A stretch of DNA of 64,000 nucleotides from Roseibium algicola (lineage in GTDB: Bacteria > Pseudomonadota > Alphaproteobacteria > Rhizobiales > Stappiaceae), in the NCBI RefSeq assembly GCF_001999245.1, contig NZ_CP019630.1:4245001-4309000 (forward strand), in the 5' to 3' direction. The notes under the pieces are model-generated. The model was not told the DNA's origin, did no database searches, and worked only from the letters and a program-made list of their open reading frames with translations. Below, in pieces: positions 34,728 through 44,524 of the stretch (its first letter is position 1; the number at the start of each line of letters is the position of its first letter). The position numbers and the translations under genes were made by a program.

Positions 34728-35251
34728 TCGGACTGGTTCCCGGTGGCAGGTTCAGCATCGCGCTTGAAGAAGATGACTGCCTTGTCGCCATGGTCTGCCT
34801 TGCCGATTTCCGAGAAACCGAGACGGCTGTGGAACCGTATCGAGCCCGGGTTGGCGGGGCGTTCGTTGACTTCGCAGACGAAAACACGACCACTGCCGGC
34901 AAAACGTTCAAACAGCGCGCCGTAAAGGGCGTCGCCGATCTTCTTGCCCCGAAGGCTCTCGTCGACGCAGATCCGGTCGGTGTAGGCAAAATTTGAAACG
35001 CGTTCGCTCAGCCATTGATAATTGCGGCTGTCATAGCCGGCGCCGTCACCCAGGCACAGCAGGAAACCGGCAGGCGTGTCGTCCACGACTGCAACAAGAC
35101 AGACAAGGGCGGAATTGACCAGATCAAGCAGTTCTTCGGCTGTCAGTTCGTTGACGGCCGGAACAGCAGCATTGTTCAGCGGCAGCAACGCGCCGAGGTC
35201 GCCCGGCAGGAACGGTCGGATGGTCAGGGTATCGGATGAAACGGCAAGCAT
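34724..35251 (-). CDS. GNAT-family acetyltransferase (175 aa)
   Basis: Acetyl-CoA-dependent N-acetyltransferase fold: ICVDESLRGKKIGDALYGAL supplies the R/Q-x-x-G-x-G/A pyrophosphate loop, and FHSRLGFSEIG is the C-terminal motif. Substrate unknown. Overlaps rlmJ by four bases. Its close coupling with rlmJ is a recurring alphaproteobacterial arrangement in my recollection, without a known functional link. Confidence 0.85.
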   Translation of the reverse strand: MLAVSSDTLTIRPFLPGDLGALLPLNNAAVPAVNELTAEELLDLVNSALVCLVAVVDDTPAGFLLCLGDGAGYDSRNYQWLSERVSNFAYTDRICVDESLRGKKIGDALYGALFERFAGSGRVFVCEVNERPANPGSIRFHSRLGFSEIGKADHGDKAVIFFKRDAEPATGNQSE

Positions 35252-35404
35252 GGGGCACCACGGTGGATTTCGGACCCGCCTTATAGGGGCTTCGGCAGGA
35301 AGTGGAAAGATGTCCGCTGGATCCGTTGATTGCAGCTACTGCTGAGGATCAAGGGAAACCGGCACGGCTCCAAGTCAGGTCGGGGGAGGCGGTGCCGGCA
35401 TTGT

Positions 35405-35442
35405 CGGTAAAAAGAATGTGGGCGCAGCAAGGCTGCGCCCAC
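35405..35442 (-). terminator. Rho-independent terminator after the cold-shock gene
   Basis: Perfect 11-bp stem gtgggcgcagc/gctgcgcccac (35418-35428, 35432-35442) with a 3-nt loop, followed on the minus strand by a run of five T. About 46 bp past the stop of the cold-shock gene. Confidence 0.9.
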
Positions 35443-35487
35443 TTGCTTCATGCTCTCAAGCCTCTGTGTGGCAGGGGCTAGGGGAGC

Positions 35488-36327
35488 TTATTCTTCGGCA
35501 GGTCCGCCGTCGTCTTCCTGCGGTGCGTCGCCTTCTTCAAGCGCCTGCAGGTTGACCGCTTTGGGGCCCTTGCCACGACGATCCGGTTCGGTCTCGAAGG
35601 ACACCCGCTGTCCGCTGTCCAGGCCGGCAAAACCGGACCGCTCGACCGCGGAAATGTGCACGAACACATCCGCATCGCCTTCGTCCGGAGTGATGAAGCC
35701 AAAACCCTTGTCGTTCTTGAAGAACTTCACGGTGCCAGACTGACGCGGGCCACGCTCGACCGGGGGCATGTCGCGCCGCGGGCGCTGCTGACGGAAGCCG
35801 TCGCCTTCGCCGCCTTCGCGCGGGCCGCCGCCATATCCGCCGCGTCCGCCACCGCCGTAACCGCCTTCACGGCCACCGCCGCCACCGTATCCGCCACGGC
35901 CACCGCCGCCGCCGCCATAACCGCCGCCATCGCGACCACCGCCGCCATAACCGCCGCCTTCGCGTCCGCCGCCGCCATAGCCGCCGCCTTCACGTCCGCC
36001 GCCGCCGTAGCCACCACGGCCACCGCCGCCGCCGTAACCGCCGCCGCCTTCGCGGTCGCCGCCACCGCCGTAGCCACCACGGCCACCACCGCCGCCGTAA
36101 CCGCCCCGGCCGCCGCCATAGCCGCCTTCTTTATTGTCGTCGCGGCCGTAGCCGCCACCAAAATCATTGTCGCGTCCGCCGCGGTAGCCGCCATCCCGGC
36201 CGCCGCCATAGAAGTCTCCACCGAACTCGCTTCCGCCAAAATCACTGCCGAAGTCTTGCGGACCGCCAAACTCGCGCTTGCCGCCGCGCCGACCACGCGA
36301 CCGCCGGTCCGAATCACCATCGTGCAT
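35488..36327 (-). CDS. Cold-shock-domain protein with long glycine-rich N-terminal region (279 aa)
   Basis: Residues about 197-262 form a cold-shock domain with RNP1 KGFGFI and RNP2 VFVHIS, binding single-stranded RNA/DNA. In front lies about 150 residues of low-complexity [11 protein letters not shown] repeats with many Arg and Tyr, like RGG/YGG tracts of eukaryotic RNA-binding proteins. A short acidic tail ([11 protein letters not shown]) ends it. Usual CspA is 70 aa; alphaproteobacteria often have double-CSD or extended forms, but this tract is exceptionally long. Strong terminator downstream. Confidence 0.9.
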   Translation of the reverse strand: MHDGDSDRRSRGRRGGKREFGGPQDFGSDFGGSEFGGDFYGGGRDGGYRGGRDNDFGGGYGRDDNKEGGYGGGRGGYGGGGGRGGYGGGGDREGGGGYGGGGGRGGYGGGGREGGGYGGGGREGGGYGGGGRDGGGYGGGGGGRGGYGGGGGREGGYGGGGRGGYGGGPREGGEGDGFRQQRPRRDMPPVERGPRQSGTVKFFKNDKGFGFITPDEGDADVFVHISAVERSGFAGLDSGQRVSFETEPDRRGKGPKAVNLQALEEGDAPQEDDGGPAEE

Positions 36328-36541
36328 TACCGAATCACCTTAATTGTTGCGCCCTTTCGGCACATAACGACCAACCTCACCCGCCTTCACAGTCGAGTCA
36401 CCACACTCAGGCGCACTCCGTGCGTCTGATCAACATTCTGGGATCGGGTTGAAACAATCTTGCCACATCCCTCTCCAGCCGCTGCGTTATCATCATAAGG
36501 GCGGGACAGGGAAAATCGCAAGAAAATCCTTGGTGCAGGCG

Positions 36542-37639
36542 CTAATTGGAAGCGTTTTTCGGAGGCCAGGTACTTGACCAATTGGACAAGTCAGGTTCCG
36601 TACCGTCACATGTTTTCCTGGCCGCTTCTTCCAGCAGCACCAGGCCGGTGCCGTTCCACACCCATCGGTTCCACAGGCCGCATTCGCCAACTCCTGAACC
36701 CTTGAAGTAACTTACGAGCTGTTGATCGGCCGGAATCCATCTTGCGTTGTAGATGAGATCCGTTGCGACCGGACCCTTTTCCGACATGCGGGCGACATGC
36801 ACCTGACGGGCCGCGCCGTCTTTGCCGGAAAGGACAGCTACGTAGGGGCTGTTGTAAGCGGTTGGAGCCCCGCAGGGGATGATGTAGAGCGCGGCGCTAT
36901 CGGCAAGCGGCACGCGAACGGCGTTCAGGCTGGCGAAGATGGTCGGGTCGATTTCAGAGCACAGGCGGTTGGCAGACCAGACGGCAGCCACTTCCGGCGG
37001 GAGCTGGTCGGCGCTCATCAGCGGAATGGCGTGCGGGGCGTCCCTGGCAGGATCGGTGCCGGGGGAGACGATGGCAGCAACGGTGCCGGTGCGGTCCTGG
37101 CGATTGTCGAGCCACAACAGACTGGATTTGAGGCCGAGGAGGGGGACGGGTACCGCGACCGGGTCGGTTCCGGTGGTCGCAGGTACGCTGATGGTGAGTT
37201 CCTTGCCCTTGCGCATGGCGTCAAGCAGCGTCGTTGTCGCCGGGCCTGTCGGATACCAGAAGCCTTCTCCACCGAGCGGACGGAAGCCGGCTGGCGGATT
37301 GACAGCCGGCTGCATCTCACGCAGCTGTTCGATCGGCAGCGCCTCGATCGGAGCGCCGTCGACCTCGAACTTCAAGGTGCCGTCCTTGGGCAGCTCGGTG
37401 TTGGTGGTTACACGGACAAGAGGCTGGGCCTCCGCCTGCCAGTCGCGGACGATGCGCACATCGACCCAGACCGACTGGCTGCGGGTGAACGAGGAGGCAA
37501 AGCACACGCCGGTATTGCCGCAATCGACCGTCCAGCTTTCGAAGCTGGGCGTCGTCCGGCCAGGCTGCGCCATTGTGCTCGAAGCGCCCAAAAGCGCTGC
37601 GGCAACAGTCATCAGCAATGTCAACAGTCGTGGCGTCAT
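36542..37639 (-). CDS. DUF1176 periplasmic protein (365 aa)
   Basis: Signal peptide of about 24 residues (LLGASSTMAQ). The first half is an invasion-protein-B/IalB-like fold (FESWTVDCGNTGVCFASSFTR). The second half is the DUF1176 domain (LCSEIDPTIF...YIIPCGAPTAYNSPY...NARWIPADQQLVSYFKGSGVGECG). Six cysteines suggest disulfides. Function unknown. A second protein with IalB-like and DUF1176-like character is at 51119-52324. Confidence 0.78.
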   Translation of the reverse strand: MTPRLLTLLMTVAAALLGASSTMAQPGRTTPSFESWTVDCGNTGVCFASSFTRSQSVWVDVRIVRDWQAEAQPLVRVTTNTELPKDGTLKFEVDGAPIEALPIEQLREMQPAVNPPAGFRPLGGEGFWYPTGPATTTLLDAMRKGKELTISVPATTGTDPVAVPVPLLGLKSSLLWLDNRQDRTGTVAAIVSPGTDPARDAPHAIPLMSADQLPPEVAAVWSANRLCSEIDPTIFASLNAVRVPLADSAALYIIPCGAPTAYNSPYVAVLSGKDGAARQVHVARMSEKGPVATDLIYNARWIPADQQLVSYFKGSGVGECGLWNRWVWNGTGLVLLEEAARKTCDGTEPDLSNWSSTWPPKNASN

Positions 37640-37808
37640 CAGCTCCGGCTATCCGAATGTGCTTGGCGTCTTCCAACAGGTCCATACATCTTGTACGAAA
37701 TGCACGCGGCCAGGTGAAGCCGCGATTGACCAGAAACACGACACCGGATGGTGTTGTCCCGTATTTGTTACAATGGGCCGTGCGAGGCCGCTGTTGAAGG
37801 AGGCTACC

Positions 37809-38498
37809 ATGGCGCAGGACACGACGAACTCCGGTGGGGATGAAAATCCGGAAGACGGCATGCCGCCAATCCAGGTGATGGTGATTGCCGTTACGCCGTT
37901 TCAGCAGAACTGTTCGCTCATCTGGGACCCTTCATCCATGCGCGGAACGGTGGTTGATCCGGGCGGCGATGTCGACAAGATCCTGGCAGCGGTGAACAAG
38001 CAGGGCGTGAATGTCGAAAAGATCGTTCTCACGCACGGTCATATCGATCACGTTGGCGGTGCGGCCGACCTGGCCGAAGCGCTGAAGGTGCCGGTGGAGG
38101 GGCCACACGAAGCCGATCAGATGCTGATCGACAGGGTGGCCGACCAGGCGGTGCAATTCGGCGTGGAAGGCGTCAAGCCCGTGATGCCGGATCGCTGGAT
38201 GGTTGAAGGCGACCAGGTGGAAATCGCCGGGCGGATGTTCGATGTTCTGCATTGCCCGGGCCATTCACCCGGCCACCTGGTGTTCTTCGACAAGGAACTG
38301 CGTTTCGCGATTTCCGGCGATGTTCTGTTTGCCGGCTCCATCGGTCGCACGGATTTGCCGGGCGGCGATCATGCGACCCTGATCAAGTCGATCCGCGAAA
38401 AGCTGCTGCCGCTTGGTGACGATGTCGCCTTTCTTCCAGGTCACGGCCAGGCCTCGACGATCGGCCATGAGCGTGAGACCAATCCGTTCCTGACCTGA
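37809..38498 (+). CDS. Metallo-beta-lactamase-fold hydrolase, glyoxalase II-like (229 aa)
   Basis: Di-metal hydrolase with THGHIDHVGG (residues about 76-85), HCPGHSPGH, SGDVLF and PGHGQAST motifs. It is most similar to YcbL-type proteins, short relatives of hydroxyacylglutathione hydrolase lacking the C-terminal glutathione domain. The start ATG 37809 has an excellent aaggagg; frames extending far upstream are antisense to DUF1176. Probably cleaves a thioester. Divergent from the DUF1176 gene. Confidence 0.9.
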   Translation: MAQDTTNSGGDENPEDGMPPIQVMVIAVTPFQQNCSLIWDPSSMRGTVVDPGGDVDKILAAVNKQGVNVEKIVLTHGHIDHVGGAADLAEALKVPVEGPHEADQMLIDRVADQAVQFGVEGVKPVMPDRWMVEGDQVEIAGRMFDVLHCPGHSPGHLVFFDKELRFAISGDVLFAGSIGRTDLPGGDHATLIKSIREKLLPLGDDVAFLPGHGQASTIGHERETNPFLT

Positions 38499-38629
38499 GG
38501 TGCGGTGATGCCTTGATCCGGCGAGGGGCTGCTTGCTTCGGGCAGCCCGCAGCGGGTCGAAACACTAGTAGCCTGGCGTCGTTAGGGGGGCGGCTGCGCC
38601 GGTAGGGCGAGGGCTGGTGACTTTACCTG

Positions 38630-39634
38630 TCAGAGCAGGGCTCTCAGATCGTCGATGCGATCATTGACCAGCCAGCCGTAGTAGTTTTCCTGCGGCCAGC
38701 TTTGGCCGCTGCGGCGGTATTTCGCAGCCCGGCCCCAGGGATCGCCGAGATTGTAGAGCGTCGCGGTCAGGCCAGGGTTTTTCGAAATATCCACCTTGCC
38801 GACGGATTTATAGGCGGCAATGGAGTCCTGGATGATCGCGGCCATGTAGTGCAGCGAGATGTTCGGGTCCATGGTGGCCTTGTAGACTGCCTCTGAATCG
38901 GCTGCCGTCAGCTTGCGGAAGTTGCTTTGCTTGGCAACCCGGTCGGTCATCTTGAGGACCGTGAGCGGGCTCAGCTGGCCAAGGCCGAAGCTCTGGCCGG
39001 AATAAAGCGGCTGGAAGAACGCTTCGTTGAAGTTCTTTTTCGGGTAACGGACGCCGTCAACCGAACGGCCGCGAAACTTGCCGTTCCAGACGTTCTCGTA
39101 ACAGGACCAGCGGCGGTCCGAGCTTTTCTGAACATGGTCCTTGCGGCAGCGTTCGAACTCCGGGCGTTCGACGAACTTGTCGACGTGCACTCCGTTCAGC
39201 TCGAAGTCGAAGCGGATGCCGGCATAGGCGAGAGCCTTGACGTAGTAGGACTGGGCGCTGTCGAGTGTGTCGTAGTTGTAGGTGTGTTCGCCGACGATGG
39301 CGCCGATGATGTGGATCGGGTCGATGCCGTAGCGGGCGGCCACGCGCTTGATGGACCCGATCAGGCGGCGATCACGCTTCAATACGGCCAGAACCTTGTC
39401 GAACTTGGCATCGTAGGATGATTTGGAGGCGGCGGTACGGCGCGAAGAGGCGAAGGGGATCTTCGGCTGGCTCTTGAACCGGTTGCCTTCCGGCACCACC
39501 CGCACGGATTGGGCTTGCACGGTCGTACTTGTCGCGAGAGGCAGCGCCAAAGGAGCCAGGAGCAGGCCAAAAACCAGACATCCAGTCACCAGTCTGGAAA
39601 TTCGGCCGAGATGACGGGTCTTCCTGCACACCAT
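38630..39634 (-). CDS. DUF1402 family exported protein (334 aa)
   Basis: Hydrophobic signal region (LVTGCLVFGLLLAPLALPL, ending VQAQ) then a domain resembling lysozyme-like transglycosylases (IDPIHIIGAIVGEHTYNYD, GQSFGLGQLSPLTVLKM with a GLGQLSP motif). DUF1402 is found in Hyphomicrobiales and distantly recalls SLT folds, with Glu in VGEHTY as a possible catalytic acid. ATG 39634 is selected as it begins the signal peptide; an in-frame ATG at 39745 adds 37 non-hydrophobic residues. Probably acts on peptidoglycan, unproven. Confidence 0.75.
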   Translation of the reverse strand: MVCRKTRHLGRISRLVTGCLVFGLLLAPLALPLATSTTVQAQSVRVVPEGNRFKSQPKIPFASSRRTAASKSSYDAKFDKVLAVLKRDRRLIGSIKRVAARYGIDPIHIIGAIVGEHTYNYDTLDSAQSYYVKALAYAGIRFDFELNGVHVDKFVERPEFERCRKDHVQKSSDRRWSCYENVWNGKFRGRSVDGVRYPKKNFNEAFFQPLYSGQSFGLGQLSPLTVLKMTDRVAKQSNFRKLTAADSEAVYKATMDPNISLHYMAAIIQDSIAAYKSVGKVDISKNPGLTATLYNLGDPWGRAAKYRRSGQSWPQENYYGWLVNDRIDDLRALL

Positions 39635-39858
39635 AATTTTTCTGCGCCTGGCTTTATCTTGTGTTTCTCGCCGACCAAATGCGGTCGTGCCGGCGAGCTC
39701 CAGTTGGTTCACATAGCTCGCTGGATGCGACTGTAAATAACTCATCTTGCAAAAAGCCCCCAGAAAAAACCACCGCAGCCGCGAAGATGCAACCGGTTCC
39801 TGTCTCTAGGGCAGGGACATCAACAAAGAAGTGATACCGGTCACAGCCCGGTGCATTG

Positions 39859-40248
39859 TCAGGAGCCGGGTGCCGAACGAAAGGCCGTGGCAGGCCCCAT
39901 GCGCAGGCGGACAGCCTTTGGAACGTCCAGGAAATCGTAGAAGGCCCGGTGCTGACGCAAGCCGCATAACTCGCGCTGGATGGTGACATGCCAGAGCGCT
40001 TCACCGGCTTCGGCAAGCCGGTTTTGCAGGGTTTCGCAATCTGTTTCGGAACCGTCTTCCGCCGATTTCAGATCGGCGAGAGCCGTCTCCAGCTTTTTGG
40101 TAAGCCGCGAAAGCGTGGATGCCTTCTCGTTGAGAATCTCGTTCTCGAGCGCTGCCGCGAGCGGATCCTTGTCGGCAGGTCTGGTCAGTTGAGGTGGGCG
40201 TACGGTCATGACGTCGGAAACTGTTGCGGCAATCTCACGCAGGGTCAC
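39859..40248 (-). CDS. Small conserved alphaproteobacterial protein (DUF6665-like, 129 aa)
   Basis: Helical protein with a conserved C-terminal block: LWHVTIQRELCGLRQHRAFYD followed by VPKAVRLRMG. I associate this with DUF6665, function unknown. GTG 40248 is chosen because aaaggag stands 7 nt upstream; ATG 40209 has no ribosome site. It has no signal peptide. The gap to the divergent GGDEF-EAL gene is about 180 bp. Confidence 0.65.
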   Translation of the reverse strand: MTLREIAATVSDVMTVRPPQLTRPADKDPLAAALENEILNEKASTLSRLTKKLETALADLKSAEDGSETDCETLQNRLAEAGEALWHVTIQRELCGLRQHRAFYDFLDVPKAVRLRMGPATAFRSAPGS

Positions 40249-40431
40249 ACGACGGCTCCTTTCAAGGCAAGCCTTTTTCCGCAAGAGCCGACGTCGATTG
40301 AAACGCGGTGAGGCTCGGCCTCGGGAGGGGCCGGAAGGTCGATCTCTTTCTCGGGAATTAGTCAATTCAACCGTAACTTTTAGGTGCTACCTACCCGATT
40401 ATCTACGCATTTATACGGATCATTCCCGACC

Positions 40432-42579
40432 ATGTTCAATGTGCTTGGCTGCATCTTCTATCAGCACAACATCGCGCTTGTGGGGCTCGCAGCTCTCGTT
40501 TGTCTGTTTGGATCGGCCGTTACCCTGCGGCTGTTGCGGCGTTGTGTGCGTGCGCAAGGCACACAGCGTCTCGGGTGGCAGTTTCTGGCTGCCGTTGCCG
40601 GTGGAGGCGGTGTCTGGACCACGCATTTCGTTGCAATGCTGGCCTACGAGCCGACCGCTCCGGTCTCGTTTGATCCGGCTCTGACACTCATTTCGCTGGT
40701 GATCGCGATTGTCGGGCTGTTTGTCAGTTTCGTGGTCAGCGGCCTCGGTAGCGGAAAGATCCTGACCGGCATAGGTGGGGCTCTCGTCGGAATTTCATTT
40801 GCGGCCATGCATTACACCGGGATGTTCGCCTACCGGATCACAGGGCTCGTCGAGTGGGACTTCGGCTACATCGTCGCGTCCGTCCTTTTGTCTGTTGCCC
40901 TGTCCGCTGCCGCGATCACCTTGATCTGGCGCACCTACCTGGGCTCTCGTCGGTATTGGGTTGCCGTTGCCCTGATGGTGACCGGGATCGTAAGCCTGCA
41001 TTTCACCGGCATGACCGCGTTGCGGATCATCCCGATGTCGCAGAATTTCACGGAGGTCGATAACGGTGCTGCCCTTGCCCTTGCGTTGGCGATTGCCGTT
41101 GTTGCCCTGCTGGTTGTCGGCACCGGGCTGACGAGCTTCCTGATCGACAACAATGTGCGAGCCATATCCAGGCGGCAACTGCACCATGTTGCCGCTCATG
41201 ACGCACTCACGGGCTTGCCGAACCGCACGAGCTTCCAGAGACAGCTTGCCGGAAATCTCGATGGGTATTTGAACCCCGGCAAGAAGCTGGCGGTGATCGG
41301 GATCGACCTGAACCGCTTCAAGGAAATCAACGACACCTTTGGCCACGCTGCGGGTGACGAGGTTCTGCGCATCCTGGCCCGGCGCATGGAGCAGATCCTG
41401 CGCGATGATGAATTCATCGCCCGCCTCGGCGGCGACGAATTCGCAGCCATCAAGCCTTTCAGCGACAAGGATGAAATCCTGTCTTTTGCGAAACGGATAG
41501 AGAGCGTTTTCACCCGTCCGATCGAAATAGGCGCAATGGACGGCATCGTTGGCGCGAGTCTCGGGGCGGCGATCTGGCCTGACGATGCCCAGACGCCGGA
41601 CGAACTGGTCAACAATGCCGACCTTGCCATGTATCACGCCAAGCATGGGTTTCTCGAAACGATCTGTTTTTACGATGCCAACATCGGTGCGACGGTTCGA
41701 AACAGGCGGCAACTGGCAGAAGATCTGAGACGGGCGCTGGAGCGCGGCGAGCTCGAGATCCATTATCAGGTGCAGATGTCGCTGAATTCCAGCCAGGGCA
41801 TCCGGGGATATGAGGCCCTGCTTCGCTGGACCCATCCTGTAATCGGCCCGATTTCACCGTCCGAGTTCATTCCCGTTGCCGAGGAAAACGGGTTGATCGC
41901 TTCCCTTGGAGCTTGGGTGCTCAACAAGGCCTGCGAGGACGCCTCGCGATGGGAGCCTGCCTACCGGGTTGCCGTGAACGTTTCCGCTGTACAGTTCATG
42001 GACACCAACCTGCCACGGCTGGTGCATGAAGCCCTGGTGACGACCGGACTTTCACCACACCGCCTGGAACTGGAGCTGACGGAAACCGCCCTTGTGAAAG
42101 ACAAGGCCCGTTCGCTGCACATCATGCGCCAGATCAAGGATCTGGGCGTCGGTCTTGCGCTGGATGATTTCGGCACAGGCTATTCTTCGCTTGAAACCTT
42201 GCGAACCTTTCCCTTCGACAAGATCAAGCTCGACAGGGCGTTTGTTGGCGAAATGGAGCAGGACCGCCAGTCCAAGGCGATCGTGCGCGCCGTTCTGGCT
42301 CTCGGAAAGAGCCTGGACATTCCGGTGCTGGCTGAGGGCATTGAGACTGAAGAGCAGATGGAGATCCTGCAACAGGAAGGCTGCGACGAAGGTCAGGGCT
42401 TTCTGCTGGGGCGTCCATCGCAGGTCGATCGCCTGATCCAGCACGGCGGGCCGGTGCAAAACGAGGCGCGCAAACCGGCGGAACCAACGCGCAAGATGGC
42501 AGCATCGAAGAGTGAAACTGGAGGCGACAAAGATGGTGGCCCGGTTTCCCTGCGTTCGCCTCTTGCCGCACGCAGTTGA
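40432..42579 (+). CDS. MHYT-GGDEF-EAL cyclic-di-GMP enzyme (715 aa)
   Basis: Inner-membrane sensor with seven predicted helices carrying three MHYT-type motifs (THFVAM about 64, MHYTGM about 125, LHFTGM about 190), proposed to bind copper and sense oxygen, CO or NO. The GGDEF domain retains RLGGDEF (about 334) and the EAL domain retains YEALLRW (about 462), DFGTGYSSL and AEGIET, so both synthesis and hydrolysis of c-di-GMP look possible. ATG 40432 starts just before the first helix. Alone in its transcript. Confidence 0.92.
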   Translation: MFNVLGCIFYQHNIALVGLAALVCLFGSAVTLRLLRRCVRAQGTQRLGWQFLAAVAGGGGVWTTHFVAMLAYEPTAPVSFDPALTLISLVIAIVGLFVSFVVSGLGSGKILTGIGGALVGISFAAMHYTGMFAYRITGLVEWDFGYIVASVLLSVALSAAAITLIWRTYLGSRRYWVAVALMVTGIVSLHFTGMTALRIIPMSQNFTEVDNGAALALALAIAVVALLVVGTGLTSFLIDNNVRAISRRQLHHVAAHDALTGLPNRTSFQRQLAGNLDGYLNPGKKLAVIGIDLNRFKEINDTFGHAAGDEVLRILARRMEQILRDDEFIARLGGDEFAAIKPFSDKDEILSFAKRIESVFTRPIEIGAMDGIVGASLGAAIWPDDAQTPDELVNNADLAMYHAKHGFLETICFYDANIGATVRNRRQLAEDLRRALERGELEIHYQVQMSLNSSQGIRGYEALLRWTHPVIGPISPSEFIPVAEENGLIASLGAWVLNKACEDASRWEPAYRVAVNVSAVQFMDTNLPRLVHEALVTTGLSPHRLELELTETALVKDKARSLHIMRQIKDLGVGLALDDFGTGYSSLETLRTFPFDKIKLDRAFVGEMEQDRQSKAIVRAVLALGKSLDIPVLAEGIETEEQMEILQQEGCDEGQGFLLGRPSQVDRLIQHGGPVQNEARKPAEPTRKMAASKSETGGDKDGGPVSLRSPLAARS

Positions 42580-42638
42580 GGCAGGGCTGCGGTCTTGTCG
42601 TCAGGGTTGCAAGCGGCGTGTCGAGATGCCGGGACGGG

Positions 42639-43964
42639 TTACCCAGCGGTTTTTTCCTGTGTCAGGTCCTTTTCAAACGCGATCAGGCACAAGAGTGCGC
42701 ACAGTTTGATGAGGCAGGGCACGCCCGCATAAGTGAGGCTGAGCAGAAAGCCGAGTTGTGCGGTGAGGGCAGTTCCCGGCTGATACCCGAACAGGCCCAA
42801 CAAAGGCAGCGTGAGGCCGGTGGCAAGGGCGAGACCGGACTTGGACAAGAACGCCATAACCGCAAAAAGGCGCGAAGCCTCCCCCTGGCGCCGGTCCGTG
42901 TCGATATGGTCGGCCAATATGGCGGGTGGCAAGGCAAGGTCAGCGCCTAGCGCCAGGCCGGACAGTGCACAGACAAACGCATAGGCTGTCAGATCTCCCT
43001 CTCCCAGAAGAGCGGCCCAGCAGAACGTGAAGATGGCGCCGGCCAGTGACATTTGCCATGCCCGCACCTTGCCGAAATGTCGGGCAAGCCGGGTCCAGAG
43101 CGGCATCGAGATGACGCCTGACAGGAAGTAGACCAGCAGAAACAGCCCTGTGTAGCTCTCGGCCCCCAGTCTGTCGCGGATGAAGAACAGCACCAGGACG
43201 GCGGGGATCGCGCTTGCGAAAATATTGAGAAACAGCAGTCCGAAAAACAGGCGCCTCCAGCGGCTCCGCAACAGGGTCCACCAGCCCATTACCGGACCAG
43301 CTGTTTGCGGGTTTTCAAGGGGTGCCGACCGCATCCATCGTAACAGCAGCCACAAGGAGATCGCCAAAAGTGGCAGATAGCCAAGCGTCACATAGAGAAA
43401 TGCCGTTTCGATGCCGGTCCGTGTTGCCAGTGCGGCGGGCAGGACCGAAGCAATGAGGAGGCCGGCAAGACCGAACCCTTCGCGCGCTGCCGTTACCGGG
43501 GTCCTGTCGGAGGCACTTGTTTTCCAGAGACCGCCCAGTGTCTGGTAGTTGATGGTGACGACCGAATATCCTGTGGTGCAGATGAGCACGGAGGCAGCAA
43601 ACCAGACAAGCGGTGCCTCCTTCCAGGGATGAAACAGCATCCAGAAGCCCACGCCAAGCAGGATTGCGCCAAGTGCCAGAACAGTCCCGCGCCACTGGTG
43701 AAACCGGTCGCTGAGGCTGCCAATGAAAGGATCCTGGATGGCGTCGAACAGGCGCAGGGCAAGAAGAATGGCGCCGAGCGTCGCCACGGGTTGCTGCAAT
43801 GTAACGGCATAAAAATCCGGGGCGTGCAGGTAGATCGGCAAACCGGCAAATGCCAGGGGAAATGCCATGACCCCATAGGTCGCAAGGCCGGAAAGCGTCA
43901 CGCTTCCAGTATTACCGGATTTTTTTGGCAGAGCCGCAGCGTCGTCCGACAATCGTGTCGTCAC
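42639..43964 (-). CDS. MFS transporter of the GPH (melibiose-type) family (441 aa)
   Basis: Twelve hydrophobic helices. The D-A-x-Q-D-P-F-I-G-S-L-S-D-R segment near residue 75 is the hallmark of glycoside-pentoside-hexuronide cation symporters. Substrate unknown; some alphaproteobacterial members are linked to photosynthesis or lipid genes. Its start overlaps the stop of the chalcone-isomerase-like gene by four bases, so the two form an operon. Confidence 0.85.
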   Translation of the reverse strand: MTTRLSDDAAALPKKSGNTGSVTLSGLATYGVMAFPLAFAGLPIYLHAPDFYAVTLQQPVATLGAILLALRLFDAIQDPFIGSLSDRFHQWRGTVLALGAILLGVGFWMLFHPWKEAPLVWFAASVLICTTGYSVVTINYQTLGGLWKTSASDRTPVTAAREGFGLAGLLIASVLPAALATRTGIETAFLYVTLGYLPLLAISLWLLLRWMRSAPLENPQTAGPVMGWWTLLRSRWRRLFFGLLFLNIFASAIPAVLVLFFIRDRLGAESYTGLFLLVYFLSGVISMPLWTRLARHFGKVRAWQMSLAGAIFTFCWAALLGEGDLTAYAFVCALSGLALGADLALPPAILADHIDTDRRQGEASRLFAVMAFLSKSGLALATGLTLPLLGLFGYQPGTALTAQLGFLLSLTYAGVPCLIKLCALLCLIAFEKDLTQEKTAG

Positions 43965-44524
43965 GAACCGGACCCGACCAGTTGCGCGCGCAACTGGGGA
44001 TCACGCGTGTTGTTGCCCAGCCAGATAGCGAAGAACTTCTTCGTGAATGCCGGGTCGGAGATCGTACCGAGCTTCTGGTTGCCGAGATAGAACTCGGCCT
44101 TGCCGCTGCTGGTGCGTACACCCGTAATCGATTGTCCAGGGGAGACATTTGGAAACAGGGCTTCCATCTGGGTTTGCCACTTGGCAAGCTGAGCATCCGA
44201 GACGCCACCCTGCCGGCGGATTTCCTTGACCGAGCTTTCGGCGATCTGCTTGCCCTTGAAGGTGCGCAGATAGGTGAGCTTCAAGGCAAAAGGGGCGGAC
44301 GGGCTATAGGTGCCCTGCGGGGCATAGAGTTCCGCGTCAAACACCTTGAAGCCGAGGAAGGTCATCCGGCCCTTGCCAACCAGTTCGGCAGACGGAAGCA
44401 GCCTGGCTGCTGAACCCAGGTCGGCGAAGGCCGCGCCGGCAGGTGCTGTAACAGCGAATGCCAGGGCGAGCGCGAAAGCGAACCTGCGCCACCGGAACCC
44501 TTGTGTCTTCAAATGAGGAAACAT
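43961..44524 (-). CDS. Chalcone-isomerase-like exported protein (187 aa)
   Basis: Signal peptide of about 34 residues (FALALAFAVTAPAGAAFA). The mature part matches the bacterial chalcone-isomerase-like domain (GKGRMTFLGFKVFDAELYAP, LKLTYLRTFKGKQIAESS, SVKEIRRQG). These proteins are not flavonoid enzymes; a lipid-binding or lipocalin-like role is suspected. ATG 44524 has cggaggg 6-7 nt upstream, so longer frames are rejected. Operon with the GPH transporter. Confidence 0.8.
   Translation of the reverse strand: MFPHLKTQGFRWRRFAFALALAFAVTAPAGAAFADLGSAARLLPSAELVGKGRMTFLGFKVFDAELYAPQGTYSPSAPFALKLTYLRTFKGKQIAESSVKEIRRQGGVSDAQLAKWQTQMEALFPNVSPGQSITGVRTSSGKAEFYLGNQKLGTISDPAFTKKFFAIWLGNNTRDPQLRAQLVGSGS

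Noticed and set aside
35656..36429. Ala/Thr-rich 257-codon frame opposite the cold-shock gene
   Set aside because: Reverse of the glycine-repeat codons; no start signal.
36939..37808. Upstream extension of the metallo-beta-lactamase-fold gene
   Set aside because: It would be antisense to DUF1176, and the internal ATG has an ideal aaggagg.
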